Shown: positions 54,764 to 62,681 of the stretch, in pieces | How the letters are laid out: every line of letters begins with the position of its first letter | Numbering within the stretch: the stretch's first letter is position 1 | Assembly (NCBI GenBank): GCA_942490535.1 | Contig: CALNXQ010000005.1 | Span: 186,001 to 250,000, forward strand | Direction of reading: 5' to 3' | Source: JAEINY01 sp942490535 | Lineage (GTDB): Bacteria > Bacteroidota > Bacteroidia > Bacteroidales > Marinilabiliaceae | Length of the DNA: 64,000 nucleotides | Program-made: the position numbers and the translations under genes | The notes under the pieces: generated by a model | What the model saw: the letters and a program-made list of their open reading frames with translations, nothing else | What the model was told of the DNA's origin: nothing | The model's database searches: none

Positions 54764-54794
54764 AAACTGCCTTAGTAAATCTTCTATACTTACG

Positions 54795-55325
54795 CTACTT
54801 GATCAAACGCTTCAACGCATTATGCAATTCAACACCTCTTAAATTTTTCGCTACAATAATCCCATCTCCATTTATAAGAAAATTGGCTGGAATACCATTC
54901 ACATTATACATTCGGGCAGGTCTACTTTGCCATCCGGCTAAATCACTCACATGGTGTTCCCATATTAGATTATCTGCAGCAATAGCTTGTTGCCAGGCCT
55001 GTTGCTGTTTATCCAGTGAAACACCGAAAACCGTAAACCCTTTTCCTTCCGTAAAAGATTTATCTTTAAATGACTCATAGGCGGAAACCACATTGGGATT
55101 TTCTCTACGGCATGGACCACACCAACTGGCCCAAAAATCAATTAAGACCATCTGCCCTTTTAACTCAGACAGAGCAATTGTCTTTCCTTCCGGATTCTTC
55201 AGCTTGATATCGGGCGCTTTTTGACCAATTTCAATACCTTCCTGAACCTGTCCAAAGACACTCATGGAAAAAACAACCAGGAAAAGAAACAATGAGTTAA
55301 ACTTTAAATGTGTAAAAATGCTCAT
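54795..55325 (-). CDS. TlpA/ResA-like exported thioredoxin
   Basis: A 176-residue protein with a signal (FNSLFLFLVVFSMSVFG) and a thioredoxin fold of the TlpA/ResA type. The active site WASWCGPC (65-72) is intact. It should act in the periplasm as a thiol-disulphide oxidoreductase, for example on cytochromes or other envelope proteins. It follows a paralogue without cysteines (24-bp gap) in a two-gene operon. Confidence 0.9.
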   Translation of the reverse strand: MSIFTHLKFNSLFLFLVVFSMSVFGQVQEGIEIGQKAPDIKLKNPEGKTIALSELKGQMVLIDFWASWCGPCRRENPNVVSAYESFKDKSFTEGKGFTVFGVSLDKQQQAWQQAIAADNLIWEHHVSDLAGWQSRPARMYNVNGIPANFLINGDGIIVAKNLRGVELHNALKRLIK

Positions 55326-55349
55326 AATACTTTTTTAAGGACAGATGCA

Positions 55350-55880
55350 CTAATACCGTGCCAAAAATGCAAGCGATTTTTCGATTTTCGCCAATGAACT
55401 GTCTTTAGCCAAAATACGACCAGAGCCATCAATTAGCAGATTAACAGGTCTATCTACATCAAAAGTTCGGGCAATGGGGCCATCAATACCTAGAAAATCA
55501 CAAATGTGCATAAAATGGACGGTCTCATCTTGTTGAATCGCCAATTCTAATGGATACTGAAAACGATCCAATGAAATGCTGACCACCTCCAGGTCTTGTC
55601 CTTTATGGAACTGAACATTCTGATAGTTTGAATGAATCTGGTTGAGTTGATAATTATTCATTCGAGACGGGGCATCATAGGAGGCCCAAAAATTAAGTAT
55701 CACCATTTTACCTTTAAGGGAATCCAACTCAAAGGACTCACCCTGAAGAAGTGTTGTTTGAATGACAGGTGCCCGATCGCCAATCTTTAGTCCAATGGCT
55801 GGAACCTGTGAATCATTCATAAAGGATAAAAATCCTAATCCCACAAAAATAGTAGCTAATATGAATTTTAGCTGCTTCAT
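55350..55880 (-). CDS. Thioredoxin-like protein lacking the CxxC motif
   Basis: A 176-residue paralogue of the downstream TlpA-like protein, with the same length and the active-site segment at the same position, but the motif reads WASYDAPSR (65-73): Cys69 is Asp and Cys72 is Ser. The rest of the fold is kept (FELDSLKGKMVILNFWAS, VVSISLDRF, VNLLIDGSGRILAKD). It cannot do dithiol chemistry; a binding or chaperone role, perhaps with its active partner, is inferred. An N-terminal signal or anchor is present. Confidence 0.85.
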   Translation of the reverse strand: MKQLKFILATIFVGLGFLSFMNDSQVPAIGLKIGDRAPVIQTTLLQGESFELDSLKGKMVILNFWASYDAPSRMNNYQLNQIHSNYQNVQFHKGQDLEVVSISLDRFQYPLELAIQQDETVHFMHICDFLGIDGPIARTFDVDRPVNLLIDGSGRILAKDSSLAKIEKSLAFLARY

Positions 55881-55994
55881 ATGTATGTATTTTGATTAAA
55901 TAAATCGAGTGTAAAGTTTCAAAAAAAACGTGCAGTATGTTGTTTTTTTAGATGAACATGCAGTAATATCTGATTAGCGATTCAATTGCGGGTA

Positions 55995-56026
55995 CAAATT
56001 TATGCTGCAAAACAGAGAAACACAAA
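55995..56026 (-). promoter_or_regulatory. Promoter of the thioredoxin-like operon
   Basis: On the minus strand TTTG (56023-56026), 20 bp, then TAAATTTG (55995-56002), a full match to the Bacteroidota consensus. The leader would be about 108 nt. Confidence 0.6.
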
Positions 56027-56321
56027 TCCTTGTCTATAGGATAATTAGAATATATTTTTATATTGTGTCTTGCATTTTATTAATCCCTCATCACCAACTA
56101 TTTAACCCCAGCGAAGAAACATCTTTTAGGAGCCTATAAGTGTTAATAACCTTAAAATATGTGAAAAAATGAAACCTTGAAGGGCGCTATACTCGTAGAT
56201 TTCGAAAAAAAAAATGAACGGTCGTGCTAAATGAAGCTATTTATGTTGCCACTATTTTCTTCATAAACATCAAATTAAATCAAAATCTACATCTCAGAAA
56301 AGGGGCCTAAAAAAATGAAAA

Positions 56322-56340
56322 GACTCCAACAAGTGGAGTC
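56322..56340 (-). terminator. Terminator of murA
   Basis: GACTCCA (56322-56328) pairs with TGGAGTC (56334-56340); on the minus strand the stem is followed by TTTTCATTTTTTT. Confidence 0.8.
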
Positions 56341-56397
56341 CCTTTATACATAGCTTTGATAAGCTATTCAACCATATTTGATGAAACAGATATTCTT

Positions 56398-57708
56398 TTA
56401 GGCATTGACCCTTTTAATGCGGGCTCCTAAGTTTCGCAGGCGCTCATCAATGTTTTGATACCCTCGATCAATCTGCTCAATATTTTGAATCACACTCTTA
56501 CCTTTAGCTGATAAAGCTGCGATTAACAAAGCCACTCCTGCCCGAATATCCGGTGAAGTCATTACGGCTCCACGCAGCGAATTATCTTTATTTAAACCAA
56601 TTACGGTAGCTCTATGCGGATCACATAAAATGATTTGCGCTCCCATATCAATCAACTTGTCCACGAAGAAAAGACGACTTTCAAACATTTTCTGATGTAT
56701 CAAAACACTGCCTTTTGCTTGTGTCGCAACCACTAAAAACACACTCAGTAAATCAGGGGTTAATCCCGGCCATGGAGCATCGGCAATGGTCATGATGGAG
56801 CCATCTATAAATGTCTCTATCTCATATTTTTCCTGAGCAGGAATAAAAATATCATCGCCTTGTACTCGTAAATCTATTCCCATCCGTTGAAACGAAAGAG
56901 GAATGATTCCCAGATGTTCCATCCCCACATTTTTGATGGTGATTTCAGAACCAGTCATGGCGGCCATACCGATAAAGCTGCCCACTTCAATCATATCCGG
57001 CAAAATCGTGTGTTCACAACCATTTAAAGTATCAACACCTTCAATGGTAAGCAGGTTAGAGCCCACTCCGGTCACTTGAGCACCCATCGAAATCATCATC
57101 TTACTCAACTGCTGCAAATAGGGTTCACAGGCAGCATTGTAGATAGTCGTAGTTCCGGGAGTTAAAACCGCAGCCATTAAAATGTTAGCCGTACCTGTCA
57201 CCGATGCTTCATCCAGCAACATATAGGTGCCTCTCATTTCAGATGCTTCAACGGTATAGAAAATATCTTTCTCGTCGAAATTAAATTTAGCCCCTAATTT
57301 TTCGAAACCGATAAAATGCGTATCCAATCGACGACGCCCAATTTTATCACCTCCCGGCTTGGGGAAATAAGCTTTCCCATAACGCGCTAACAAGGGGCCC
57401 ATAATCATAATAGAACCGCGTAAAGAAGATGCCTTTTGCTTAAATTGGGTAGTTTGCAGAAACTCCAGATTAATCTCTGTCGCTTGAAACTCACAGGTAT
57501 TTCGATCGATGCGATTAATTTGAACCCCCATTTGACCCAAGAGTTCAATCAGGTTATTCACATCCAGGATATCTGGAATGTTGTGAATGATTATTTTTTC
57601 GCTCGTCAGAAGAACGGCACAAATAACTTGTAAAGCCTCATTTTTGGCTCCTTGAGGTGTAATTTCACCTGATAGGCGATAGCCGCCTTCGATTTCAAAA
57701 CTATTCAT
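56398..57708 (-). CDS. murA: UDP-GlcNAc 1-carboxyvinyltransferase (MurA), Asp variant
   Basis: A 436-residue MurA, the first committed step of peptidoglycan synthesis (PEP transfer to UDP-GlcNAc). GAKNEALQVICAVLLT near 20 and the loop FPKPGGDKIGRRRLDTHFIGFE are in the expected places, but the catalytic Cys (115 in E. coli) is Asp121. The PEP-binding and C-terminal IDRGYQNIDERLRNLGA are normal. Cys-to-Asp MurA enzymes remain active and resist fosfomycin; resistance here follows from that. It is followed upstream by DUF4290, a usual Bacteroidota neighbour. Confidence 0.95.
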   Translation of the reverse strand: MNSFEIEGGYRLSGEITPQGAKNEALQVICAVLLTSEKIIIHNIPDILDVNNLIELLGQMGVQINRIDRNTCEFQATEINLEFLQTTQFKQKASSLRGSIMIMGPLLARYGKAYFPKPGGDKIGRRRLDTHFIGFEKLGAKFNFDEKDIFYTVEASEMRGTYMLLDEASVTGTANILMAAVLTPGTTTIYNAACEPYLQQLSKMMISMGAQVTGVGSNLLTIEGVDTLNGCEHTILPDMIEVGSFIGMAAMTGSEITIKNVGMEHLGIIPLSFQRMGIDLRVQGDDIFIPAQEKYEIETFIDGSIMTIADAPWPGLTPDLLSVFLVVATQAKGSVLIHQKMFESRLFFVDKLIDMGAQIILCDPHRATVIGLNKDNSLRGAVMTSPDIRAGVALLIAALSAKGKSVIQNIEQIDRGYQNIDERLRNLGARIKRVNA

Positions 57709-57740
57709 TAAAATGCGAATTTGAGTCGCCTAAAATTTAT

Positions 57741-58346
57741 CTATTTTTTATCGCCTACCTTTTTAGGGATGCGCTTTTTTTGTCGGGCTCGCTGCTGTGT
57801 TTCTTTAAAATCAGGAATTTTAAGATTTTCATCCACCGCTAATTTCCCCTTTGACAAACGGTCAATATCATTAATGATACGGTCATCAGTGGCTGAATCT
57901 TTATTCCACAAAAACAATGATTTCTTCATGTGATTGGCAATCAACAAGACTAACTGCTTGCGCTCCTCTTCATCTTCAATTTCAATGGCCTTTTCAATCA
58001 TCTCCTGAACGAGTTGACCATAATGCATGAATCGAATCCGGCTATTTCGATAGGGTACTTTCTCCGGACGTCGATACAATATCTCAGGTTCCGGCAACTC
58101 ATACGGAAAATCAATATCTAACTTGAAATCGGCCATGATGGCCAAATGATCCCAAAGTTTATGTTTAAAATCACTGACATCACGGAGATGTGGGAACATG
58201 TTGCCCATTATGCCAATTATGGCCTTGGCGCATTTCACGCGCTCTTCACGGTCCTCAATTGCAACGGCATGATCAACCATTTTTTGAATGTGGCGACCAT
58301 ATTCGGGCAAGACCAATTTGGTACGATTAGAATTGTAGTCCATCAA
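57741..58346 (-). CDS. DUF4290 protein
   Basis: A 201-residue, strongly helical, charged cytoplasmic protein. It begins MMDYNSNRTKLVLPEYGRHIQKMV and shows the DUF4290 pattern EDREERVKCAKAIIGIMGNMFPHLRD; the tail is basic (QQRARQKKRIPKKVGDKK). It lies just before murA in many Bacteroidota genomes and is cotranscribed with it here (32-bp gap). No function has been shown. Confidence 0.88.
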   Translation of the reverse strand: MMDYNSNRTKLVLPEYGRHIQKMVDHAVAIEDREERVKCAKAIIGIMGNMFPHLRDVSDFKHKLWDHLAIMADFKLDIDFPYELPEPEILYRRPEKVPYRNSRIRFMHYGQLVQEMIEKAIEIEDEEERKQLVLLIANHMKKSLFLWNKDSATDDRIINDIDRLSKGKLAVDENLKIPDFKETQQRARQKKRIPKKVGDKK

Positions 58347-58472
58347 TAGTAATTAAGCTTTCACTTTTATTAACCCTAAGAGGTTGGATGTTCTGTGGGA
58401 ATTATATTCAAAATCCCTACGTGGTAGGTTACACTATTCGAATTATTAGAAAGGTAACTGTATGCCGCAAAA

Positions 58473-60782
58473 CTAAGGCAAAATTTTTAGTTTGGCAAAT
58501 TTGAGTAATAATTGTTTTTGCCCTGCATTTTGAAACATAACAGTTGCCTTTTTATTAGGTGTGTCACCCTCCAGATTAATAACCTCTCCCCTGCCAAACC
58601 GCTCATGCTCAACCTTCATTCCTACGGATATTTCACCGGAAGTGGCATTGGCGTAATTGAGGTTCACTTTGGGTTTGGAATCCGAGGCACTATAATTCAA
58701 ATCGACTTTGGGACGAGCCCCTTGACCAGACAATGATTTGAACGATCGACCGGGAACCGACCTGTCTGAAACCGGCTTATTGAACGATGGTGCTCCCTGA
58801 GGCTGAGAGATGATATCTTCGGCATTGACATCCAGGAAATTTTGATCAATGTCCCCGATAAAACGACTGGGACGGCTATAGGTTACTTCACCATACTTAA
58901 ACCGTGACCGGGCAAAGGTGATTGTGGCATTTTCTTCAGCCCGCGTAACGGCAACGTAGAACAGACGCCGTTCTTCTTCCAGTCCCTTTTCACTGTCAAT
59001 GGTCTGAAGTGAAGGAAACAAGCCCTCTTCCACCCCCACGATGTAAACGTTTTTAAACTCAAGTCCCTTGGCGGAGTGAATCGTCATTAAGGTCACTTTA
59101 TCAATATCATCTCCCTTTTCAGTATCCTGATCGGTGAGCAGGGCCACATCTTCCAGGAAATTCACCAGGTTCGGATTTTGACCTTCCTCCAGTTTGGTGG
59201 CGGTAAACTCCTTGATACCATTCAACAATTCATCCACGTTATCCATCCTTCCTTGTCCTTCAATGGATTTATCCTCATGCAAATCCCGCATGATACCACT
59301 GGCAGAGGTGATTTCGGCAGCCAATTCATAGGCCGAAATTTGTTGCAACTGAGCGGTAAAACGTGCAATCATTACAGCAAACGCATTCAACTTCTTTAAA
59401 GCCCCTGCATTCAAACCAGTTTGAGTCACACTGGGATTAATGATAATGTCCCACATGCTACGCCCCGTTGCATTGGCAGCCGCTTCCAGGCGATCCACCG
59501 TTGTTTTACCGATACCACGCGTAGGATAATTAATCACCCGTTTCAGGGCTTCCTGATCGGCCGGATTCACCGTTAGCCTAAAATAGGCCAACACATCCTT
59601 AATCTCTTTCCGCTGATAAAAGGAAAGACCGCCATATATTTTATAGGGTAAATTCTTTTTTCGAAGGGCCTCCTCCATTACCCTTGACTGGGCATTGGTG
59701 CGATAGAGAATGGCAAAATCTTTAAATTCCTTATGCTCCCGCATGCGTTTTTCAAAGATGTCATTCACCACAATAAAACCCTCCTCCACATCGGAATAAG
59801 CTTTGATCACACGAATGGGTTGCCCCACTGAATTGGCCGAAAACACATTCTTCTGAATCTGCTTCTGATTCTTTGAAATAATACTGTTGGCCGCATTCAC
59901 AATGGTTTGTGTAGACCGGTAGTTCTGCTCCAGTTTAAACAAATTATAGCCCGGATAATCATTTCTGAAATTCAGGATGTTTTCAATCTTAGCCCCCCTG
60001 AAACTATAGATACTTTGGGCATCATCACCCACCACACAAATGTTTTTGTGCAGTTCGGCCAGTTTTTTAATAATGAGGTATTGCGAGAAGTTGGTATCCT
60101 GATACTCATCTACCATAACGTAGTCAAACTGACTCTGGTACTTTTTCAAGATTTCCGGATGATCCCGAAACAGGATGTTCGTATTGAGTAACAAATCATC
60201 AAAATCCATAACCCCCGACTTGTAACAGTCGCGCATGTAGCGGGCATAAATTTCATACACCAGCGGCCTTTGTGCGGCTTTATCCGTACTGGTGCGATTG
60301 GTATCCCGCGCGTAGGCCACTGGGGTCACCAAATCATTCTTGGCCGATGAAATACACGATAACACAGCCCCGGGCTTATAGGCTTTATCGTTTAATTTCA
60401 TGCCTTTTACAATACTTTTAATCAGATTTTTTGAATCCGTGGAATCATAAATGGTAAAGGACGAAGGATACCCCAATACTTTGGATTCATAACGCAAAAT
60501 ACGCGCAAAAATGGAGTGAAACGTACCCATCCACAGATTATTGGCCACATCGGCTCCTACCACATCCGCAATCCGTTCCTTCATTTCCCGGGCCGCCTTA
60601 TTGGTAAAGGTAAGCGATAAAATTCGATACGGTTTTACCCCTTGCTGCAAGAGGTGCGCAATGCGATAGGTCAACACCCGGGTTTTTCCCGATCCTGCCC
60701 CGGCAATCACCAATGCGGGTCCTTCCGTTTGTTCTACTGCTGCGCGTTGAGCGTCATTGAGTCCTTCCAGATAATCTTGCAC
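58473..60782 (-). CDS. UvrD/PcrA-type DNA helicase
   Basis: An SF1A helicase of 769 residues from the GTG at 60782 (VQDYLEGLNDAQRAAV); the frame extends 14 codons upstream to a TTG that overlaps a promoter-like site, so the inner start is preferred. Motif I AGAGSGKTRVLTYR, motif II VDEYQDTNFSQ, GDDAQSIYSFRGA, QNYRST and the C-terminal TIHSAKGLEFKNVYIVG ... VAVTRAEENATI are all present. A PcrA/UvrD C-terminal extension with a Tudor-like end (VGMKVEHERFGRGEVI) follows. It unwinds 3'-tailed DNA in excision repair and clears roadblocks. Confidence 0.95.
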   Translation of the reverse strand: MQDYLEGLNDAQRAAVEQTEGPALVIAGAGSGKTRVLTYRIAHLLQQGVKPYRILSLTFTNKAAREMKERIADVVGADVANNLWMGTFHSIFARILRYESKVLGYPSSFTIYDSTDSKNLIKSIVKGMKLNDKAYKPGAVLSCISSAKNDLVTPVAYARDTNRTSTDKAAQRPLVYEIYARYMRDCYKSGVMDFDDLLLNTNILFRDHPEILKKYQSQFDYVMVDEYQDTNFSQYLIIKKLAELHKNICVVGDDAQSIYSFRGAKIENILNFRNDYPGYNLFKLEQNYRSTQTIVNAANSIISKNQKQIQKNVFSANSVGQPIRVIKAYSDVEEGFIVVNDIFEKRMREHKEFKDFAILYRTNAQSRVMEEALRKKNLPYKIYGGLSFYQRKEIKDVLAYFRLTVNPADQEALKRVINYPTRGIGKTTVDRLEAAANATGRSMWDIIINPSVTQTGLNAGALKKLNAFAVMIARFTAQLQQISAYELAAEITSASGIMRDLHEDKSIEGQGRMDNVDELLNGIKEFTATKLEEGQNPNLVNFLEDVALLTDQDTEKGDDIDKVTLMTIHSAKGLEFKNVYIVGVEEGLFPSLQTIDSEKGLEEERRLFYVAVTRAEENATITFARSRFKYGEVTYSRPSRFIGDIDQNFLDVNAEDIISQPQGAPSFNKPVSDRSVPGRSFKSLSGQGARPKVDLNYSASDSKPKVNLNYANATSGEISVGMKVEHERFGRGEVINLEGDTPNKKATVMFQNAGQKQLLLKFAKLKILP

Positions 60783-60821
60783 AATACCTCGCTTCTTTGT
60801 TTGATTTATGAAACACTTTTG

Positions 60822-60829
60822 CAAAAATA
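60822..60829 (-). promoter_or_regulatory. -7 element of the uvrD-type gene promoter
   Basis: CAAAAATA on the plus strand is TATTTTTG on the minus strand. It lies 40 bp before the GTG start and overlaps the longer-frame TTG, supporting the GTG. Confidence 0.45.
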
Positions 60830-60984
60830 TAAGTTCATTTTAGATTCCGGCCGAAAGATGTCAGTAAATTTTAAGTCAGCCCCATTTTAACTCCTCTCAA
60901 ATAGTTATCGCTTAAGAGGGTCTGAAACACCCCTTTGAACGCATGTAATAATCACTACCGTTTCATCGTTATAAAGAATTATTA

Positions 60985-60992
60985 TAAATTTG
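60985..60992 (+). promoter_or_regulatory. -7 element upstream of the T9SS cargo gene
   Basis: TAAATTTG matches TAnnTTTG 51 bp before the ATG at 61043. The -33 position has only TTTC (60961-60964). Confidence 0.5.
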
Positions 60993-61042
60993 AAGTCAGA
61001 AGCGACTGCCTTCTGTTTATTAAAAGATAATTGGTACACACG

Positions 61043-62287
61043 ATGAAAACGGCCACGCTACTCATATTATTTAGTCTATTCACATCTATTTCTGCCTTTG
61101 CCCAGATCATTACGGCACCCGGAGCTTTGCGCACGGAAATAACCCAATATCCTGATGCCACTCCGGAGGATCAAGATCAACTTTTCTATTTTGAAACCAT
61201 TGGCAATGCCCAACTAAGCATGACACCCATGGGCGGTGCGAGTTATACCTTTCAATGGTATAAATTCAATGCGGCCACTCAAGAGTTTGACCTCTTGTTA
61301 CAGACGGATAATGGAATGACCTCCTCACTCACCATCTCCGAAGCCAATGGCTATCGCGTTACGGTAGATGATGGGAACAGTATCGCCCAAAACTATTATT
61401 GCTGGGCCTTTCAACTTGATCAGGCAGATTTAGACATCCAATTTAGTGGTGATAACCAATGTAAAGAACTCACGATTGAAGTAGCTAACGGATTAACCTA
61501 TTACAACCACAAAGGGGATAATGCTGCTATTGTCGCTGATCATGCTGCACAATACAGTTGGAGCTCCGATCCCTCTGGTCCCATAAATAGCCTAACCGAC
61601 CGGTCCAATACCATTGAAGCCCCCTATCCTGATACCGAATACACGGTTAACCTCACCAATTCAGCCTTTGGAAGTCTAACAATAACTAAAGAGTACACAG
61701 CTCAGGCTGTAAACGCCGAATACGAGGCCATAATAAAATCTGCGGCAGATAATGAAGGCCAGGTAAATGGAACAACAGGATCGGCTCCAATGAGAGTAAC
61801 TTTTAAACCAAAAACAAAAAGCAATACCGAGTATTACGTTTGGAATTATGACTATGACTTTGGCGATAATTATTTCAGTCAAGATTCTGTTGAGACTCAT
61901 ACCTATCAAGATATTGGATCCTTTGACGCCACTCTCAGTATCAAACATCCAGTTTCGGGCTGCACCGACACCCACACCAAAACCTTTGAGATAACCGATT
62001 TTACAGTTTTGATACCCGATGCCTTTACCCCCTTCAGTAGCCCCGGTCAAAACGATGAATTCAAGGTGCACTTCAATTCAGTGAAAACCTTCTCCATGAT
62101 TATCTACAACCGCTGGGGGCGAAAAGTCTTTCAAACCACTAAGCCAGAACAAGGATGGGATGGCCGCATTGGTGGGCGAAAAGCCGAGCCCGGTGTGTAT
62201 TTCTACCAGGTGGATGCCACGGGTTATAATGGCGAAACACCCATCAGCAAAAGTGGGCCGGTGCACCTAATCATTATGAATAATTAA
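61043..62287 (+). CDS. PKD-domain protein with type B T9SS sorting domain
   Basis: The ATG at 61043 (MKTATLLILFSLFTSISAFA) gives 414 residues with a normal signal peptide; four codons further upstream are also open. Middle: Ig-like beta domains and a PKD domain (YDFGDNYFSQDSVETHTYQDIGSFDATLSI). The last 85 residues (IPDAFTPFSSPGQNDEFKV ... IYNRWGRKVFQTTKPEQGWDGRI ... GVYFYQVDATG) form the gliding-motility C-terminal type B sorting domain, so the protein is exported by T9SS and held at the surface. It is monocistronic. Its ligand is unknown. Confidence 0.88.
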   Translation: MKTATLLILFSLFTSISAFAQIITAPGALRTEITQYPDATPEDQDQLFYFETIGNAQLSMTPMGGASYTFQWYKFNAATQEFDLLLQTDNGMTSSLTISEANGYRVTVDDGNSIAQNYYCWAFQLDQADLDIQFSGDNQCKELTIEVANGLTYYNHKGDNAAIVADHAAQYSWSSDPSGPINSLTDRSNTIEAPYPDTEYTVNLTNSAFGSLTITKEYTAQAVNAEYEAIIKSAADNEGQVNGTTGSAPMRVTFKPKTKSNTEYYVWNYDYDFGDNYFSQDSVETHTYQDIGSFDATLSIKHPVSGCTDTHTKTFEITDFTVLIPDAFTPFSSPGQNDEFKVHFNSVKTFSMIIYNRWGRKVFQTTKPEQGWDGRIGGRKAEPGVYFYQVDATGYNGETPISKSGPVHLIIMNN

Positions 62288-62681
62288 CGGTTTAGCGGGT
62301 TAAATCCAGAATGGGTTAAACACGAATAGTCAGGGGTGAGAAAATATGTCTGCATCCCTTTGCGTTTTCTATATTCAGCTTCATGTTACTCTTAATTTTT
62401 TTTGTAAACGAACTAGCTGTTGAGAAGACGGGAACCTGGCCAGGAGCATCCGAAAGGTGAGTAAAAGTGCATTTAACCATAACCCATTTTTGCCTGACTT
62501 TGTGTCACTTTTATGGGTCTCTGCAGTGCTTTTGCCACCCTCTGCACCGCTTTCGAACCTCTGTGCAATGCTTTTGCCTGACATTGTGGCACTTTTACAC
62601 CTCTGTGCAGTGCTTTTGAGGGTCTGTGCAGTGCTTTTGGATGATTTTGCAGCACTCGTAATGCCCCGGTCATCGCCCCCC
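62288..62681. other. Intergenic region with 21-bp array
   Basis: A 394-bp spacer between convergent genes. Its right half is the exact 21-bp periodic array (62487-62665). No clear terminator hairpin was found for the T9SS cargo gene or the mutase gene. Confidence 0.5.
62487..62665. repeat. Exact 21-bp periodic array, core TGCAGTGCTTTTG
   Basis: Variants of TGTGCAGTGCTTTTG recur with the C of the CTTTT core at 62508, 62529, 62550, 62571, 62592, 62613, 62634 and 62655, exactly 21 bp apart with no indel; a weaker unit precedes at 62487. Unit sequences differ widely (for example CCGCTTTCG, GGCACTTTTA). On the minus strand the phase gives basic heptads of the form L(H/Q)RxxKA. Confidence 0.85.

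Larger units (their letters stand above)
55881..56397. other. Intergenic region between thioredoxin pair and murA
   Basis: A 517-bp AT-rich spacer. It holds the thioredoxin-operon promoter (55995-56026) and the murA terminator (56322-56340). Nothing else is recognised; short open frames lack support. Confidence 0.55.
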
